Notes under the pieces: generated by a model
The model's input: the letters and a program-made list of their open reading frames with translations, nothing else
Told to the model about the DNA's origin: nothing
The model's database searches: none
Program-made: the position numbers and the translations under genes
From: Pseudopyrenochaeta lycopersici
Taxonomy: Eukaryota > Ascomycota > Dothideomycetes > Pleosporales > Pseudopyrenochaetaceae
NCBI GenBank assembly: GCA_003313425.1
Contig: NHZP01000003.1
Location: 310,001-374,000, forward strand
Direction: 5' to 3'
Length of the DNA stretch: 64,000 nucleotides
Shown here: positions 44,412 to 56,549 of the stretch, in pieces
Layout: every line of letters starts with the position of its first letter
How positions within the stretch are numbered: position 1 is the stretch's first letter

Positions 44412-46162
44412 ATGTCCACCCCTTCAAGATCCACCAACGATGCGTCGCCGCAGCCTTCCAATGACCCGAATCCGCCCACCTATGCCGCCTTCTCTCCCAC
44501 AAACCTAGCCCAGGCTACACCGCAGACCAAGCTGCGCTCAGCAATACTTGTACATCAAAAGTCGCCGCTACTTGCTGCTACACCACCGCAGATTACCCGC
44601 GTGCTCGCATACTCGCATCCGTTCATATTGCCTTTGAACAGGTTGGCTGGGCTGCTAACATGGACAACGGGAGATCCATGGGAGAGCTTTCTCTTGGTGG
44701 CTAGCTTTTGGGCCGTGGTCATGTATGGCGATGTAGTGACAAGATATGCGGGGCCCATCATAGTGGTATCTGGGTTGATCTTGGGAATGTATACGCGAAG
44801 ACACTCTCCACTGTCATCGACTGGATGGACCGGAGAGAAGGGGCAGAAGGGGCATAGGCGGGTCGATTCAGATACCAGCATCAAACACCATAAGAGCTTG
44901 GAGGATATTGTGGATAGCCTGAAGCTGTTCACGTCGCGCTGCAACATCCTCCTTGACCCTTTCTTACGGTTAACCGACTTTCTCTCAACGCAACGGACCG
45001 CGACATCTGCAACCACGCGCCCAGCACTCACTGTACTATTTATCCGGATCCTTTTCGTGCTTCCGTTGTGGATCGTTCTCACACTACCCCCTTTCTACAT
45101 ACTTTCAACCAAGCGAGTTGTTCTTGCTACAGGCACAGTCATACTAAGCTGGCATTCGAGGCCTGCGCGTGTGACTCGGACACTACTATGGCGCTCAAGG
45201 ATGGTTAGACGGACTTGTGCCTTCCTGACTGGTTTAGACTTTGGTGAAATTGTATCTGCGGACAAGAAAGGCGCTCCACCACTACCTCCTCGCAAGAAAA
45301 GTACACAGGAAGTTGCAGCATCACTGGTAGCTAAGCGCCGGCCAGAATCAACAGGCGTGCGCTTCACCTTTTCCATCTACGAGAATCAGCGAAGATGGTT
45401 AGGCATTGGATGGACGTCCTCTATGCTTGCCTACGAGCGAGCCTCTTGGACAGATGAACATCTTAATGCCGTGCCACCCAAAGATCACTTCGAACTACCT
45501 GAGGTTGAAGGAGGTCAGTCGAGGTGGAGGTGGGTACAGGGCAGTCAGTGGAAGATTGAGGGTCCAGAGAAAGATCGCAAGGCGAATAAAAGTGTGCAAA
45601 AGGAGGAGGATGGGTGGATTTACTATGACAACAAGGTTAGCTTTCCTGCAAACCTTCCAGCATACATTGCTAACGGTGACAGTGGCGAGACGGCAGAAGA
45701 GGTCAAGATGGTTGGGGCCGCTACACCCGCCGTCGAAAGTGGTACCGCGATGCCGAGCTCGTTGAAGCAACTGCTTCCACAGAAGTAACTCCAGTGCCAA
45801 CACCGAAGCACAATCCCATCGATGACTCAGCCGAGCCAGATCCAAACTACCTCACTAAACTTTCTTCAAATCTCAGTACCACCTCCAATCACAGCAACGC
45901 AACCAGCACTGACCCAACATTGGTTGATGGAGTAGTATCCGACACGGACGAAGCCAGCACCAAGTCCAAGCGAAACTGGTTCAAGAAGAAACGGAGCAAG
46001 AGTAATAATGGTAGTGTAAGCAATGCCACAGTTGCAAGTTCTACGAGTACAAATGTTAGTCGCAGGAGTAATGAGGATGATGTGCAGAGTCCGCTCGAGA
46101 GGATTGTAAGGGACGATGAGTGGCGGCTTGGGGATGACGTTCGACAGCATCTTGATATCTAA
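44412..46162 (+). CDS. Pex23/Pex30-type peroxin with Dysf domain
   Basis: Exons 44412-45635 and 45683-46162 encode 567 residues. The 47-base intron (GTTAGC, GCTAAC, GACAG) joins YYDNK to WRDGRRGQDGWGRYTRRRKW, completing the dysferlin C-terminal signature; reading through it instead gives a false stop. Transmembrane segments lie in the N-terminal half (SFLLVASFWAVVMYGDVV, GPIIVVSGLILGMY, ILFVLPLWIVLTLPPFYIL). The DysFN part reads FSIYENQRRWLGIGW. The C-terminus is Ser/Asn-rich and basic. These peroxins sit in the ER and peroxisome membrane and regulate peroxisome size and number. The start MSTPSRSTND was chosen over the in-frame ATG at 44016 because the upstream part lacks conserved character. 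Confidence 0.85.
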
Positions 46163-47951
46163 TTCATCTCTTTCGCGATGCGAACAGCGATCTTTCTATT
46201 CTTCAATTTCAAATGATCCTCTCACAGCACGAAACTCTTCGTCTTTTGTGTCGTCTGCAGGGTCCGGTACACAATCAGCTTCACGAGCCCGGTTCGACCC
46301 GAAACAACGATTGCCGAGTCTGGAAAGGAGAATAGTGTAGCATGGTGCAGTTCAACGCAAAGTCTCTAGCTATGGAAGGTTAGTAGATATCTGCCCGAGT
46401 TTGTTGTGTTCCTTTTTAGAATATTATAGACTTCAAAGTTTCATCAGCACAAGCCTTCAAAGCATCCAGACCTCATGAGTTCGACTAAGTCTATGCAAGA
46501 GCACTAGATCACCAACATGGCAGTGATCTTTGAGGACGGAGGGCTGAGCTGAACCTGACGGCCATCTAACGAAAATTAGAAATGGCTACCTGCTTCATCG
46601 GCGCTATCTCCGACACAGCAGACTGGCGCAAAAGCTCTGCTAAGACGTAAGATTACTTTGTCTTTGTGTTGAGGTGCTCACTTGCGGTTTCCTTTAGCTG
46701 AATCCACCATTCCTCAATCGTCTTGTTCAGAGCATCGACATGCCTCAAACAGATAGCTGCTTCCTGCTTCCCACTACGGTGATGATCCTCAAAGACTACA
46801 CATGTCCTTTCCCGTGAGCTCTTGCTTTTTCTTCAACACTTTATATATATATCTCACGTGTACGTGGGTTATACTTTGGAGAATGTTCCGCGATAGCCCG
46901 TATGAGCGACAAGCCGAGCTACTCTACCCACGTGCACTCCACTAGGCGCATAAGTGCCCCCTAGCGTACGATACTGGTTGGTCGTTCGGTCTTTCTCAAT
47001 CAAGTATCTATATGTTAGCCTCATTCAGCCCGTGGGAGCTCAACGCTTGCACGTTAAGTGTTGGGGATCTCAAACGTCCCGAGGGAGATCATCTCTACTT
47101 CAGTTGTGGAGACACCAAGAAGCTCCAATCTAGGGAGATAACGTGGCAGGCCCAATACCACCGGGGCCCCCTTGCACTGCTATGACCCGAAACTGACGTC
47201 TAGGCATGCATATGCGGGCTGGTGTGAAAGACAAGCGGGGTTACATATGCAGCACTACCTTCACCCAACATTCTAGCCAGTGAAAGGCTCAAACGTAACA
47301 ATTCTGTGAACTGATTACGGCCAGAACTTAGCTTATCCCACGTTTTTGGGGCCGTGCCGTTCCATGTTATGCCTCATTTCTTGCTTTAGCCCAGAATGCT
47401 GGGTCCAAGTAAAAGTCGCAGACTTGTCTGGTGAGCGATCTGCAAGCCATTTGACATGTGCACAAGCTGATGGTGTTTACTAGCTGCTCACATTAGAGGC
47501 ATCTCCGTGGGGACTTGACATGTTATAGGCCCGTTTTGCACCCACACCTCATGAGATGGATATCGGCGAAACCAGAGAGACCTAGCCCAGCTAGTCACTC
47601 CTCGATCACTATCGCCCTGCCTATCTGACGACTGCGCATAGTATTCGTATGCTAGATACGATAGAGACCCCTATCAGCCTAGAGCTAACGCCCACTCAAG
47701 TACCAACATGGTATAGCTGCGATCACTTGTGTGAATGGACGCCACCCCCGTCCACCACGGACCTGTGGGGTGATCATTAGGCCGCAGCGTGCCTCCAGCT
47801 TTCCATCCTTCGATCTGTATGGTGGGAACGTCGTGAGGCTTCATTGAGGACCGGCTGTAAGTGGAGTCGAGTGGTCTAGTTGCGCGGTTAGCATATCGAT
47901 ATGTCACTATTCAAGCTCTAGGCATCCCGTCGGCCGCACAACTCGCGCATG

Positions 47952-47961
47952 ATCAAGCTGG
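47952..47961 (+). promoter_or_regulatory. Possible copper-regulator site (Ace1/Amt1-type)
   Basis: The ten bases ATCAAGCTGG fit the consensus HTHNNGCTGD of yeast copper-sensing activators and lie 183 bases before the metallothionein ATG. One match of this degenerate motif can occur by chance. Confidence 0.3.
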
Positions 47962-48022
47962 CTGTCTGTATCAGGTATGCCGTCGAACATCCAGATCATC
48001 TGAGGGCTGTCCTCTGGAGCCA

Positions 48023-48030
48023 TATATAAA
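48023..48030 (+). promoter_or_regulatory. TATA box of the metallothionein gene
   Basis: TATATAAA, 114 bases upstream of the ATG at 48144, followed by a pyrimidine-rich leader. Confidence 0.65.
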
Positions 48031-48143
48031 CCCCGTCCTCAGCACCCTGATGGTCAACCCAGCCCGCCAACTCACTATCATCTAAACTTACTACAACAAT
48101 ACGCAAGCTTTACGCTCCAACCCAACCAATCACCACCATCAAC

Positions 48144-48443
48144 ATGGCTCCCTGGTACGCCTCCATCCAATCGAAACACTTTAATACTCGTCCAAAACAT
48201 TCTTGGCCACTTCTCCTCTCGTTGTGACAGGCTGGATACGGTCTAGCCTCAGCACCATGATGGACAGCGGACATGAACATCTTCAGCTGGGCAACGCTAA
48301 CACATGACCCAACAGCGACTGCTCCACCTGCTCCTGCTCCGGTGACTGCTCCGGCTGCAACTGTGGAAGCTGCTCCGTATGTTGTTCCAATCTGATGCAC
48401 ACTCCGGCTAGAGTTATAGACTGATGGTGTACTCTAGCACTAA
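48144..48443 (+). CDS. Very small Cys-rich metallothionein (25 residues, three exons)
   Basis: Exons 48144-48154 (11 bases), 48316-48376 and 48438-48443. The first intron starts GTACGC and ends GCTAACACATGACCCAACAG; the second starts GTATGT and ends TCTAG. The product has eight Cys, at positions 4, 6, 9, 11, 15, 18, 20 and 23, with only small residues (Ser, Gly, Asp, Asn, Thr) between them. This Cys-x-Cys pattern and length match the Neurospora-type copper metallothionein. It would bind Cu(I) in the cytosol and buffer copper. If the second intron were retained, the frame would continue 15 codons with two more Cys. A TATA box sits at the proper distance. The gene is too short for ordinary ORF searches, which explains how easily it is missed. 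Confidence 0.85.
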
Positions 48444-48974
48444 ACCATCGAATGCCCTGAATCTCGACAATGCCAACCACATTTCCATTGCACAGTTTTG
48501 AATGGAACGATAAGAAAGATTTGGGAATCGAGAGAAGTTCAAAGTTTCAAGGGTTGCGAATGGCGGAATAGCTATGAAGAATATGATATCATGAAATAAA
48601 GGACGCTCTTTTGCAGACACCTCCTTGGTTTGCTTCGCTTTCATGTTGAGTACTCGTGATTTCGAGACTGTCGCTGCAACTCGCACATTTCTTGCATCTA
48701 TAATGTCGAATGAGCAAGTCCTTGATGCAACCATGTAAAGCCTTTCGGTGTCGTATAACCCGTATCCCGTCATTCAAAACCTGATCCAAAGTAGGTACCA
48801 CGATGGGTAGCGTTATAGACGCCATTCTTGGATGAAAGCTGTGTTGAAGTCGGTTTACAACTTCTTTTCATATTGTTTTAGACGATGACCCAATAAATGC
48901 GCATCGTTATATTTACACCTACAAACACCACCTGTCTACTCACATTTGCAGTCCTCTAGTGGTTCTGTCCATGG
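48444..48974. other. Intergenic region between convergent genes
   Basis: 531 bases. A 78-codon minus-strand frame at 48589-48825 has three Cys pairs but no family resemblance and lies in a likely 3' region. Confidence 0.45.
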
Positions 48975-51224
48975 TCATGATGCATGTCTTCTTCTCGGGG
49001 CCGAGCTGCGATTCGTGCCTGTAGTAAACGTAATCCTCAAGCCGCCATCTAAGTCTTCTTTATCATCATCTTCACCATTGATATTCCCTGTATGTTTCTT
49101 ATTCGACATCTTCAACGCGTAGACTTCGCGTTCTGCAGCAACAGGATCTGCCTCATTGAGGAAGCTAGCAATATACTTCCTTGGGGCTTGTCCGAAGAGA
49201 GCAGCGGCTTCATTGAGACGCTCCTTCCCTGTAGCTGAGATAAGAAGGGCAGTAACCCGTTCAAGCTTCCCTTGCTCTTCGCCTGGCGCCCGGTCGCTGT
49301 CTCTTTGGCGCCATAATGTATACGAGTATAATCTTTCGGCAGCAAATGGGTCTTTAGCGTCCACAAACTTGGCTATGTATTCCTCTCGTGTCTTGTTGAT
49401 TAGCGCAGCAGTATCATCGAGGTGTTTTCCACCCCGTGCTTCTTCGAGAAGTGTAGTGAAATTTTCAAGTTTTTCTTTTCGCTCTGCCACATGCATCGCC
49501 TTGGCTTCTCGAATTGTGATACCAAGTTTTGCAGCTCGGGAGCCGTGACGCTTCTTGTCACTGATTGTGCTTTCTCCCAGGAAGCTGTCGCCCCAAGCAG
49601 TCATATCTGGTCCAGCGCGGTACTGGGGCATCCGCATGTTGTTCTGAAGTTGTTTCGCAACGCTCAGTACAAGGTTGTCGTCCCCGTACTGGCCAATGAT
49701 TTGGATGCCAACGGTCTCGCAGACCAAGCTACTACGTTCCTCAAATCGGATGTTTTGATCCTCTGTGGAAGCGGGCACGGGCATATTTATGGCTGGTAGT
49801 CCCGCGAGACTAGCCGGAACAGTGAAAACGTCGTTCATGTAGGCCTGGATAGGGTCCTGGTTGTGTACAGCCGACAGTGGTGGCGCTGACGATGGTGCTG
49901 TTGGGCATAGCAAAACATCAACCTTTTCGTCTTCTTCCTCTTGTGTGGGTAATGCGTTGTTCAGAAGAGGATTTGGGGTAGCAAAGACATTGTCAAAGTC
50001 ACTCTGGACTAACCTGCGCACCTTTTGTGCTTGTATGAAGTAGTTATCAATAGCTTGGGCACTCAGCGAGAATGCACCGAGTAGAATTCGACGTTGGACC
50101 TCCGCTCCAAAGCCTTGGCCTCTAGTTTTGGCAAAAAGTACACTGTCGGGCGTCCCATCAATGCCTTCTGCTCTGCTGCCATATCGGACACCGTCATATT
50201 TGGCGAGGTTGCTAGATGCTTCCGCCGGCGCAAGAACGTAGTAGGCGGAGAGGGCGTGTTGGGTCGCTGGTAATCGGACAGGATGTAGAGTATGGCCATG
50301 CTCCCATAGCTGCTTGAGAGTACGGATCCATGCTTTCCGTACAGTAGGATTCAAGGTGGCGATGTTATAGTCTAGAGGGATGCCGATTCTCAGCAATTTC
50401 GGGTCCTTCGCATTGGTTCTGAGAGGTGATCGCGCGGAGGGAGCGAGGGAGGTAGGGTCATTGGGATCGTAAACGTTGAGCTTCTCTGTGATCAAGATCA
50501 GCTGTCATGTGCAATACTCGTACAGGGTACGTCTCAACTCACCAAAGACGGCTTCCACATGGCTCACCTTCCTCCCCATGATGCCGACAGTGTCCAAGGA
50601 GTTTGCATAAGCGATAACGCCCCATCTTGAAAGCAGTCCGTAGCTTGGCTTGAATCCAACAACGCCCGTATATGCAGCAGGAAGCCTGACGGAGCCACCC
50701 GTATCCGTGCCTAGCGCCCTGTTCTTCTCAGTCTGATATGTTCAACTCGAATATGGCAGGGCCACTTACGCCCAGCATTGAGCACTTGCGACTGCGAGCG
50801 CGCTACCACCTGAGCTTCCCCCAGCGCTTGCTTCTTCGCCCTCGAATCTCTGCATCTTGACTGGTCCAAAGTGTGAATGCGTGGAATGGGAGCCCATGCC
50901 GAACTCGTCCATGTTCGTCTTCCCCACAACCACCGCACCCGCATCCTGCAAGAGCTTCACGACTGTGGCATCGTAGGGGCTCGTGAAGTCCTTCAGAATG
51001 CCTGACGAAGCCGTGGTCTTGAGATGCTTGGTACATATATTGTCTTTTATCGCAATTGGCTTGCCATCGACAGTGATGGGCCCCGCTTCTCCAGACGAGT
51101 TTGGTTTGGAGGCTCGGGTTTTCGCAAGGAGAACCGAGGGGTCGACGAGCGAGTTAAAGGCATTGAGGTGTGCATATTTCGATTGATTGGCCAGGTAAGC
51201 TTTGGCATGCTTAAAGAGGGACAT
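48975..51224 (-). CDS. HER2: Mitochondrial glutamyl-tRNA(Gln) amidotransferase subunit A with C-terminal repeat extension
   Basis: Exons in transcript order: 51224-50770, 50718-50543 and 50485-48975; 713 residues. The amidase core covers residues 1 to about 512. The catalytic triad is Lys60 (IAIKDNI), Ser137 ([10 protein letters not shown]) and Ser161 ([13 protein letters not shown]); the 24-residue serine spacing is as expected. GatA releases ammonia from glutamine to convert Glu-tRNA(Gln) to Gln-tRNA(Gln) in mitochondria. The usual protein ends soon after [11 protein letters not shown]. Here the same exon continues for 200 residues containing two related units of about 55 residues (547-603 and 617-670) and a basic-acidic tail. 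An upstream in-frame TTG region might extend a targeting sequence. The anoctamin gene is divergent. Confidence 0.9.
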
Positions 51225-51880
51225 GGAGGATGGGAAGCATTGCCGACGCGTGCACGCGGAATTGGGGCTTGAGTTGAGCGACTGAGACAAAAAGCTGGCG
51301 CGACATCATGTGATTGGATTCAAGAGGCGCGCATGACTCGAAAGTTCAACAGCGCTTCCATGTGCTGTCTCGTCACAACGGCCATGTGCCGTCCATGGTA
51401 GAGGACTGAACAGAAGTCACCTCAACCTCGGTGAGAGCTGCCTACTATTGCTTTGCTGTTCTGGAATAAAGCAACTATTGCAGTGACGGCAAGGGCGGAG
51501 TGAAGCTACCTAGGGGCACGAAGCTGAACATTGCTGGATGACGAACGAGGCAATGCACACTAGGCATTGAGCGTATTGCTGCATGTGATGCTCTGACACC
51601 TCCGGGAGGTTATTATCTCCTTCTCCCCGGGGGGTTTTTCAAGATCCTGTTTGCACTTCCCCGCGACAGAGATGCGCTGCAGGGATGCGATACGCGAAGC
51701 CATGCGTCAATGACGTTGCTGCTTCCCACAGCTTGGCTGGCTAGATCTCAACCGCCGTTTCCTGGGATGTCTGCCCAAGTGGAGGGGAACAAAGCTTCTC
51801 AAATACCCTACTTTACCTCGCTTTCCCGGAGAATCTATTCCACAAAGATTGCCTTACTGAGCTCCAGCTCAACGCCCGCC
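51225..51880. other. Divergent promoter region of GatA and the anoctamin gene
   Basis: 656 bases between the two start codons. The anoctamin frame is open upstream to 51710, but no conserved sequence precedes the chosen ATG. Confidence 0.55.
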
Positions 51881-54262
51881 ATGGCGAAATCTCAGGCCCT
51901 CCAATCGAACTTGGACGTCGACTACGTGATTAGCTATCGCTTTGCGAAGACTGGTACGACGCATGTGATAGAGGGTTCTGGGAATCCACAACTGACTAGC
52001 ACGCAGACAAAGCAAAGGCCATTGCGCGATTCGAGAAGCTGTGTGAAGCTCTTGCAAATGTCGGTCTGCAGACGGAGGTCCGCAATGGAGGCTCCCACTC
52101 TGTGCTCCTCTTCGTGAGGGTTGCATCTGATGAGCACCTATTTGGCGAGGTCTACAGGTCAAGGTGAGAAGCATTGCCTCGGTGACGATCAATCGCTAAT
52201 AGCTACCGTAGGGTCCGTGACTGGATTCACGGGATTCGAGCGGCTGCCCCTTCCAAAGCAACCCGCGAATCCCTCGAAGCGGAGCCCCTCTACGAAGCCG
52301 AGAGACTGCGAATCATATACCAGCTCATCACAAACCCCGTCTCTGAGGGTGGTGCAGGCATCACTCCAAAGGAGGGCGAGTGGGAGAATGTTGAGGCCAT
52401 CTTTGCCCTGCACGACCATGCCTACAACAAGGACTGGCTCAAAAAGTGGTCTTCGCAATACTTCCTTACGACGGAAGATTTGGACGATATCCGGAACCGC
52501 TTGGGCGAGAAGGTGAGAGCGAGTACGGACAGTGCATGATCATGAGCTAATTCGACCAGATTGCCTTCTACTTTGCCTTTACGCAATCCTACTTCACCTT
52601 TCTTATTTTCCCAGCTGCGTTTGGCGCCGCGGCGTGGCTCCTACTTGGCTCCTTCTCTCCCATCTATGGTCTTGTGAGCGCAGTCTGGTGCACAGTCTTC
52701 ACTGAATACTGGAAACAACAGGAAATCGATCTTGGCGTTCGTTGGGGCGTCAAAGGCGTCTCCAAGATCGACGTCAGGAAGCGAGAATTTCAGCCTGAGA
52801 AGACCATCACAGACCCTGTCACTGGCGAGCAGGTTGGCTTCTTTCCTGCATCCAAGCGTTTCCAGAGGCAACTGCTACAGATACCATTTGCAATCATTGC
52901 GGCCACCTCTCTTGGCGCAGTCATTGCAACCTGCTTCGGCATCGAAGTTTTCATTTCTGAGGTCTACAACGGACCCCTCAAAAGCGTTCTTGTGAGTCTG
53001 TCCTATGAACTGTATTTCACATCACTAATCATCTCAAGGTTTTCATACCTACCGGCATTCTAACAACCATCAATCCAATTCTGAACACTATCCTTACCCA
53101 GATCGCTACTCGTCTCACTGAATTCGAGAACTATGAAACCGCAGGCGGATACGAGACTGCCCTCACCCAGAAGATATTCGTCATGAACTTCATCATGTCC
53201 TACCTCGGTATCTTCTTGACGGCCTTTGTCTACGTACCCTTTGGTGCCGTCATCGTCCCGTATCTTGATGTCTTTCATGTGGCTGTCCGACCATTCGCCG
53301 AAGACGAGAAACAACTTCATCACACGGACCCCAGCTGGACCATCAATCCCGATCGTCTTCGCAAGCAAGTCATCTACTTCACCGTTACTGCTCAAGTTGT
53401 CAATCTTGGCATGGAACTCATAGTACCGTATCTTAAGCGTCGCGGCTTCGCCAAGTTTAAGCAGATCCAGTCGGAACGGGCCGCAAAGAACGGCGGTGCG
53501 TCCCTTTCTGTGGCTGCCAACGACCCGCCAGAAGATGCGGCCTTCCTTGAACGTGTAAGAAAGGAAGCGGAACTCGATGTCTACGACGTTACCACCGACC
53601 TTCGAGAAATGGTCGTTCAATTTGGTTACTTGTCCCTCTTCTCCGTCGTATGGCCCCTCACCGCTGTATCATTCCTCATCAACAACTGGATTGAGCTTCG
53701 CGCCGATGCAATGAAGATCTGCGTTGAAATGCGGAGACCAACTCCATGGCGCGCAGACACAATCGGCCCCTGGTTGGACTCGCTCTCTTTCCTCACTTGG
53801 CTTGGTAGTTTGACCACCTCAGCGCTCGTATATATGTTCTGGAATAGCAGCACAGGCCCCGGCGGCAACCCCTCTACAATCCAGCTTTGGGCGCTCCTCC
53901 TCACCGTCTTCTTTTCAGAGCACCTCTTTATCCTCTTCCGTTTCGGAGTCCGTATCATCCTCTCCAAACTCGACTCCCCTGGCCTGCAGAAGGAACGTCG
54001 TGAGCGTTTCCTTGTACGCAAGCAATATTTTGAAGAAAATCTCAGCAGCCTAAAGAATATTCCCAAGCTGAGTGAAAGTGCCGACGAGATTACGAGGAAG
54101 AGTCTTGAGGAGGACGCAAGACAGGCTAGTCTTAGTGAGAGCAGCCCCGAGTCGAGATTCTGGGGCCGCCAGAAGGGCTGGAGAGAGAGTGCTTCTGTTG
54201 CGAGGAGCCTCATTGAGAAAGCGCAGAACGAGACGACTGTGGGTGAGAAGAAGGAATTGTAG
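51881..54262 (+). CDS. Anoctamin/TMEM16 family membrane protein (Ist2-like)
   Basis: Exons 51881-51953, 52007-52163, 52212-52512, 52560-52991 and 53039-54262; 728 residues. The cytosolic N-domain (DYVISYRFAKT, LLFVRVASDEHLFGEVYRSR) is followed by the FYFAFTQSYFTFLIFPAAFG first transmembrane helix and about nine further hydrophobic helices. The family's conserved segments include YGLVSAVWCTVFTEYWK and FGYLSLFSVVWPLTAVSFLINN. In yeast, Ist2 tethers cortical ER to the plasma membrane; other fungal members are lipid scramblases (Aspergillus and Nectria TMEM16). The C-tail is short and charged, not the long Ist2 tether, so scramblase activity is plausible. Confidence 0.9.
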
Positions 54263-54565
54263 ATGGCATAGGGCGGAACAACCGCGCAGCTTTCAGGCAG
54301 TCCGCGTGGAGGAACGAAGCAATTGGAAGTGGCGGTAGCGATACTTCAGATCTAACGAGATACGATGGCTTGAGCATTATTAGCCTGGTGTTTCTATGGG
54401 TTTTTGGAAAAGCACATCAGAGTTCGTAATAATACACAAACAATACTTCGAGACATGTGAGGTACCTTTTCCCTAAACATGGAATGTGTACAGGGCATGC
54501 AGAGTATGACGAAAAAGTGCCGTGGAAAAGTATGTCATTATTAAAGTTTACAAAATATCAGGCTA
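54263..54565. other. Short intergenic region between convergent genes
   Basis: 303 bases of 3' UTR-like sequence. Confidence 0.6.
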
Positions 54566-56307
54566 CTATCCGACAATGTCCCCGCCAAATCCAATTGGCC
54601 TTCGTACTGGGCCGTTCTCCTTGTAAGGCACGATAGCCAATGCCTTATACGTCTTGCCCATACCATTTGGTCCCCTATCGACAAGCCTTTTCCAACCCGT
54701 TTCCAGTCTTCTCCTCGTCTCCTCGTCCTTGGCTCCCTTCAGCAGCCGGTCAGCGCGTTCTTTGATGCCCATGGTCGATAAGAAGAAACTCTGCTCAACT
54801 GGTCCGTGGACTTCAACGCCGGGTGAGGCGTCCAGAGCTGATTCGGCGAGGGCCAAAAAATCAACGTCTGCTGAGAGATCAACCAGGCCAGGTGAGGCGA
54901 AGGGCGACACAGTATTGTGGGAGCGGATGCCACGAAGTGTATTCGCTGGGATGGTATTTGAGGGACCGTAATCGAGAATTAGGGCAGCGCCAGAGGGTTG
55001 TGGTTTATGGAACGTGGGCTGTTTTGGGCTTGGAGAGTTGGTCGACGAGCCATGAGCTGGTGTCTCAGGCACGGTGTTGCTGCCTCCTATCCGCACAGCA
55101 AAGTCATTCACGTAGGCGAATGATTCTGGTGAGATTTCTATAATGGCGTCTGGTGTCTTCTCTAGCTTCTTGTATCGGTTTGACATTCTTGGTAGATACA
55201 GCGAATGTGGTGTTGGCGTTTTCGAGACAGTCAGCTCGAAGTCAAGCTTCTCGGTTGCCTTCTCTGTCGCTGTCGTAGTTGTTGCACCTGTGCTAGAGTA
55301 TGGTGAAGTGGGGGAGACCACGAGCTCGTGCCATGTATTTTGAGGGGTGGTGACGCCGTGCTTGGGTTTGATGGGCCCAGTAGGTGTGATAATGGTGGAA
55401 GAAGCTGGTACGGACGATTGTGCAATGTTCTGGAAAACGTGAATAGGGAGGGCGTCAAAAAATTCATGGGCCAGGATCAAGGGAGTGGAAGTCTCTTCTA
55501 CACAGCTCATTAGCACTCAGATAGGAAGGGGGTCGTACGGTGTGAACTCACCCTTTGGAACAAGTCTTATGTCTTCGCACCATTCAATCTTGCAACCGGG
55601 TATATACTTGCACGGCGCTTTCAACCCAATTTCACTCTTCTGCAGATCTTCCGTTTCGGAGAGCAGCTTCGCTTGTTGTTTTTGAAGGTAGGGTGATGCT
55701 TCAACGAGGTAGATTGCTTCGATGCTTTTTGCAAAAGTTTTGAAACTCGAGATTGTCTAGCTTGATGTTAGCTATGTCTGTAGCGGTTCTTGTTCTGTGC
55801 TCGCCGTACCCTTAGAACGTCGTCCATCAGCGTCCCACGTCCTGGCCCAACTTCGATGATCTGCACCTTGTCCTTCTTGCCCTGCGCAAGCCATTCGGCA
55901 TACAGCCATATGCCGACCAGTTCCCCAAATACTTGGCTAATTTCTGGCGATGTTACAAAGTCGCCCTTCGTGCCGAATTGGTCCTGTCCGATCGAAGTCT
56001 GTCGTGTGTAGTAGCCGCCTTCCGGGTGGGTGAGGCATTGTCGCATGTACGCAGCTACAGAAATAGGGCCTGTTGTCTAGCCTCACTATTAGTCTATTGT
56101 CAACAGTATTCGAAAGGCATATCATACGGTGATGGCTTCAGCCAGCGTCTTCGCAAGTGGTGTAGACCATTGTCTTTGCGCACTTGGATTTGTCGAAGTC
56201 GAGGAACTTCGAACTGTGCTTCTTGCGACTTGAAATACAATTGATTGCTGTCGCGCGCGAGGATGTCGCGTTACCGTCCGAAGTAAACTGAGAGAATTTG
56301 CTCTCAT
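54566..56307 (-). CDS. Complex I assembly arginine methyltransferase NDUFAF7/MidA
   Basis: Exons in transcript order: 56307-56128, 56076-55810, 55756-55552 and 55497-54566; 527 residues. The N-terminus is a mitochondrial presequence (MRANSLSLLRTVTRHPRARQ). The conserved block TTGPISVAAYM, CLTHPEGGYYT, GDFVTSPEISQVFGELVG and the SAM motif IIEVGPGRGTLMDDVLR follow at about 61-149. LAHEFFDALPIHVFQ is the downstream signature. NDUFAF7 dimethylates an arginine of the 49-kDa complex I subunit early in assembly. A Ser/Thr/Pro-rich insertion interrupts the second half compared with animal forms. The start is 242 bases from the divergent CDK11-like gene. Confidence 0.92.
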
Positions 56308-56549
56308 CTCGCCAGACGTTATCGCAGTTCCATGACGTCTGCACGTTCGGAATCAGAAAAGTTTAGAGTCGGAACGCGGAGGTGAAGGAGCTATGACCAC
56401 CACATATATCCACATGCCTTTGCATGCACCACCACCACCGGACCATCATTGAACCAATAGCATTTCCGGTTTTCGAAGACGCTTTACGTCTTAGTTCTCG
56501 GATCATTGGAGCTTGAATCCTAATTTCGATTACGGGAAGAGTTGGAACT

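Larger units (their letters stand above)
46163..48143. other. Long intergenic region upstream of the metallothionein gene
   Basis: Nearly 2 kb without a supportable gene. A CACGTG box lies near 46855-46860 next to a TA-repeat. The promoter elements of the metallothionein are listed separately. Confidence 0.5.

Noticed and set aside
46285..46300. B-box-like ggttcgaccc
   Set aside because: No A-box or acceptor stem at the right distance; it lies in the 3' region of the peroxin gene.
47861..47920. tRNA-like A-box (tggtctagttgcgcggttagc)
   Set aside because: No matching B-box and no cloverleaf can be drawn around it.
48589..48825. 78-codon minus-strand frame with several Cys
   Set aside because: Cys spacing fits no known metal-binding family and it lies in the 3' region between convergent genes.
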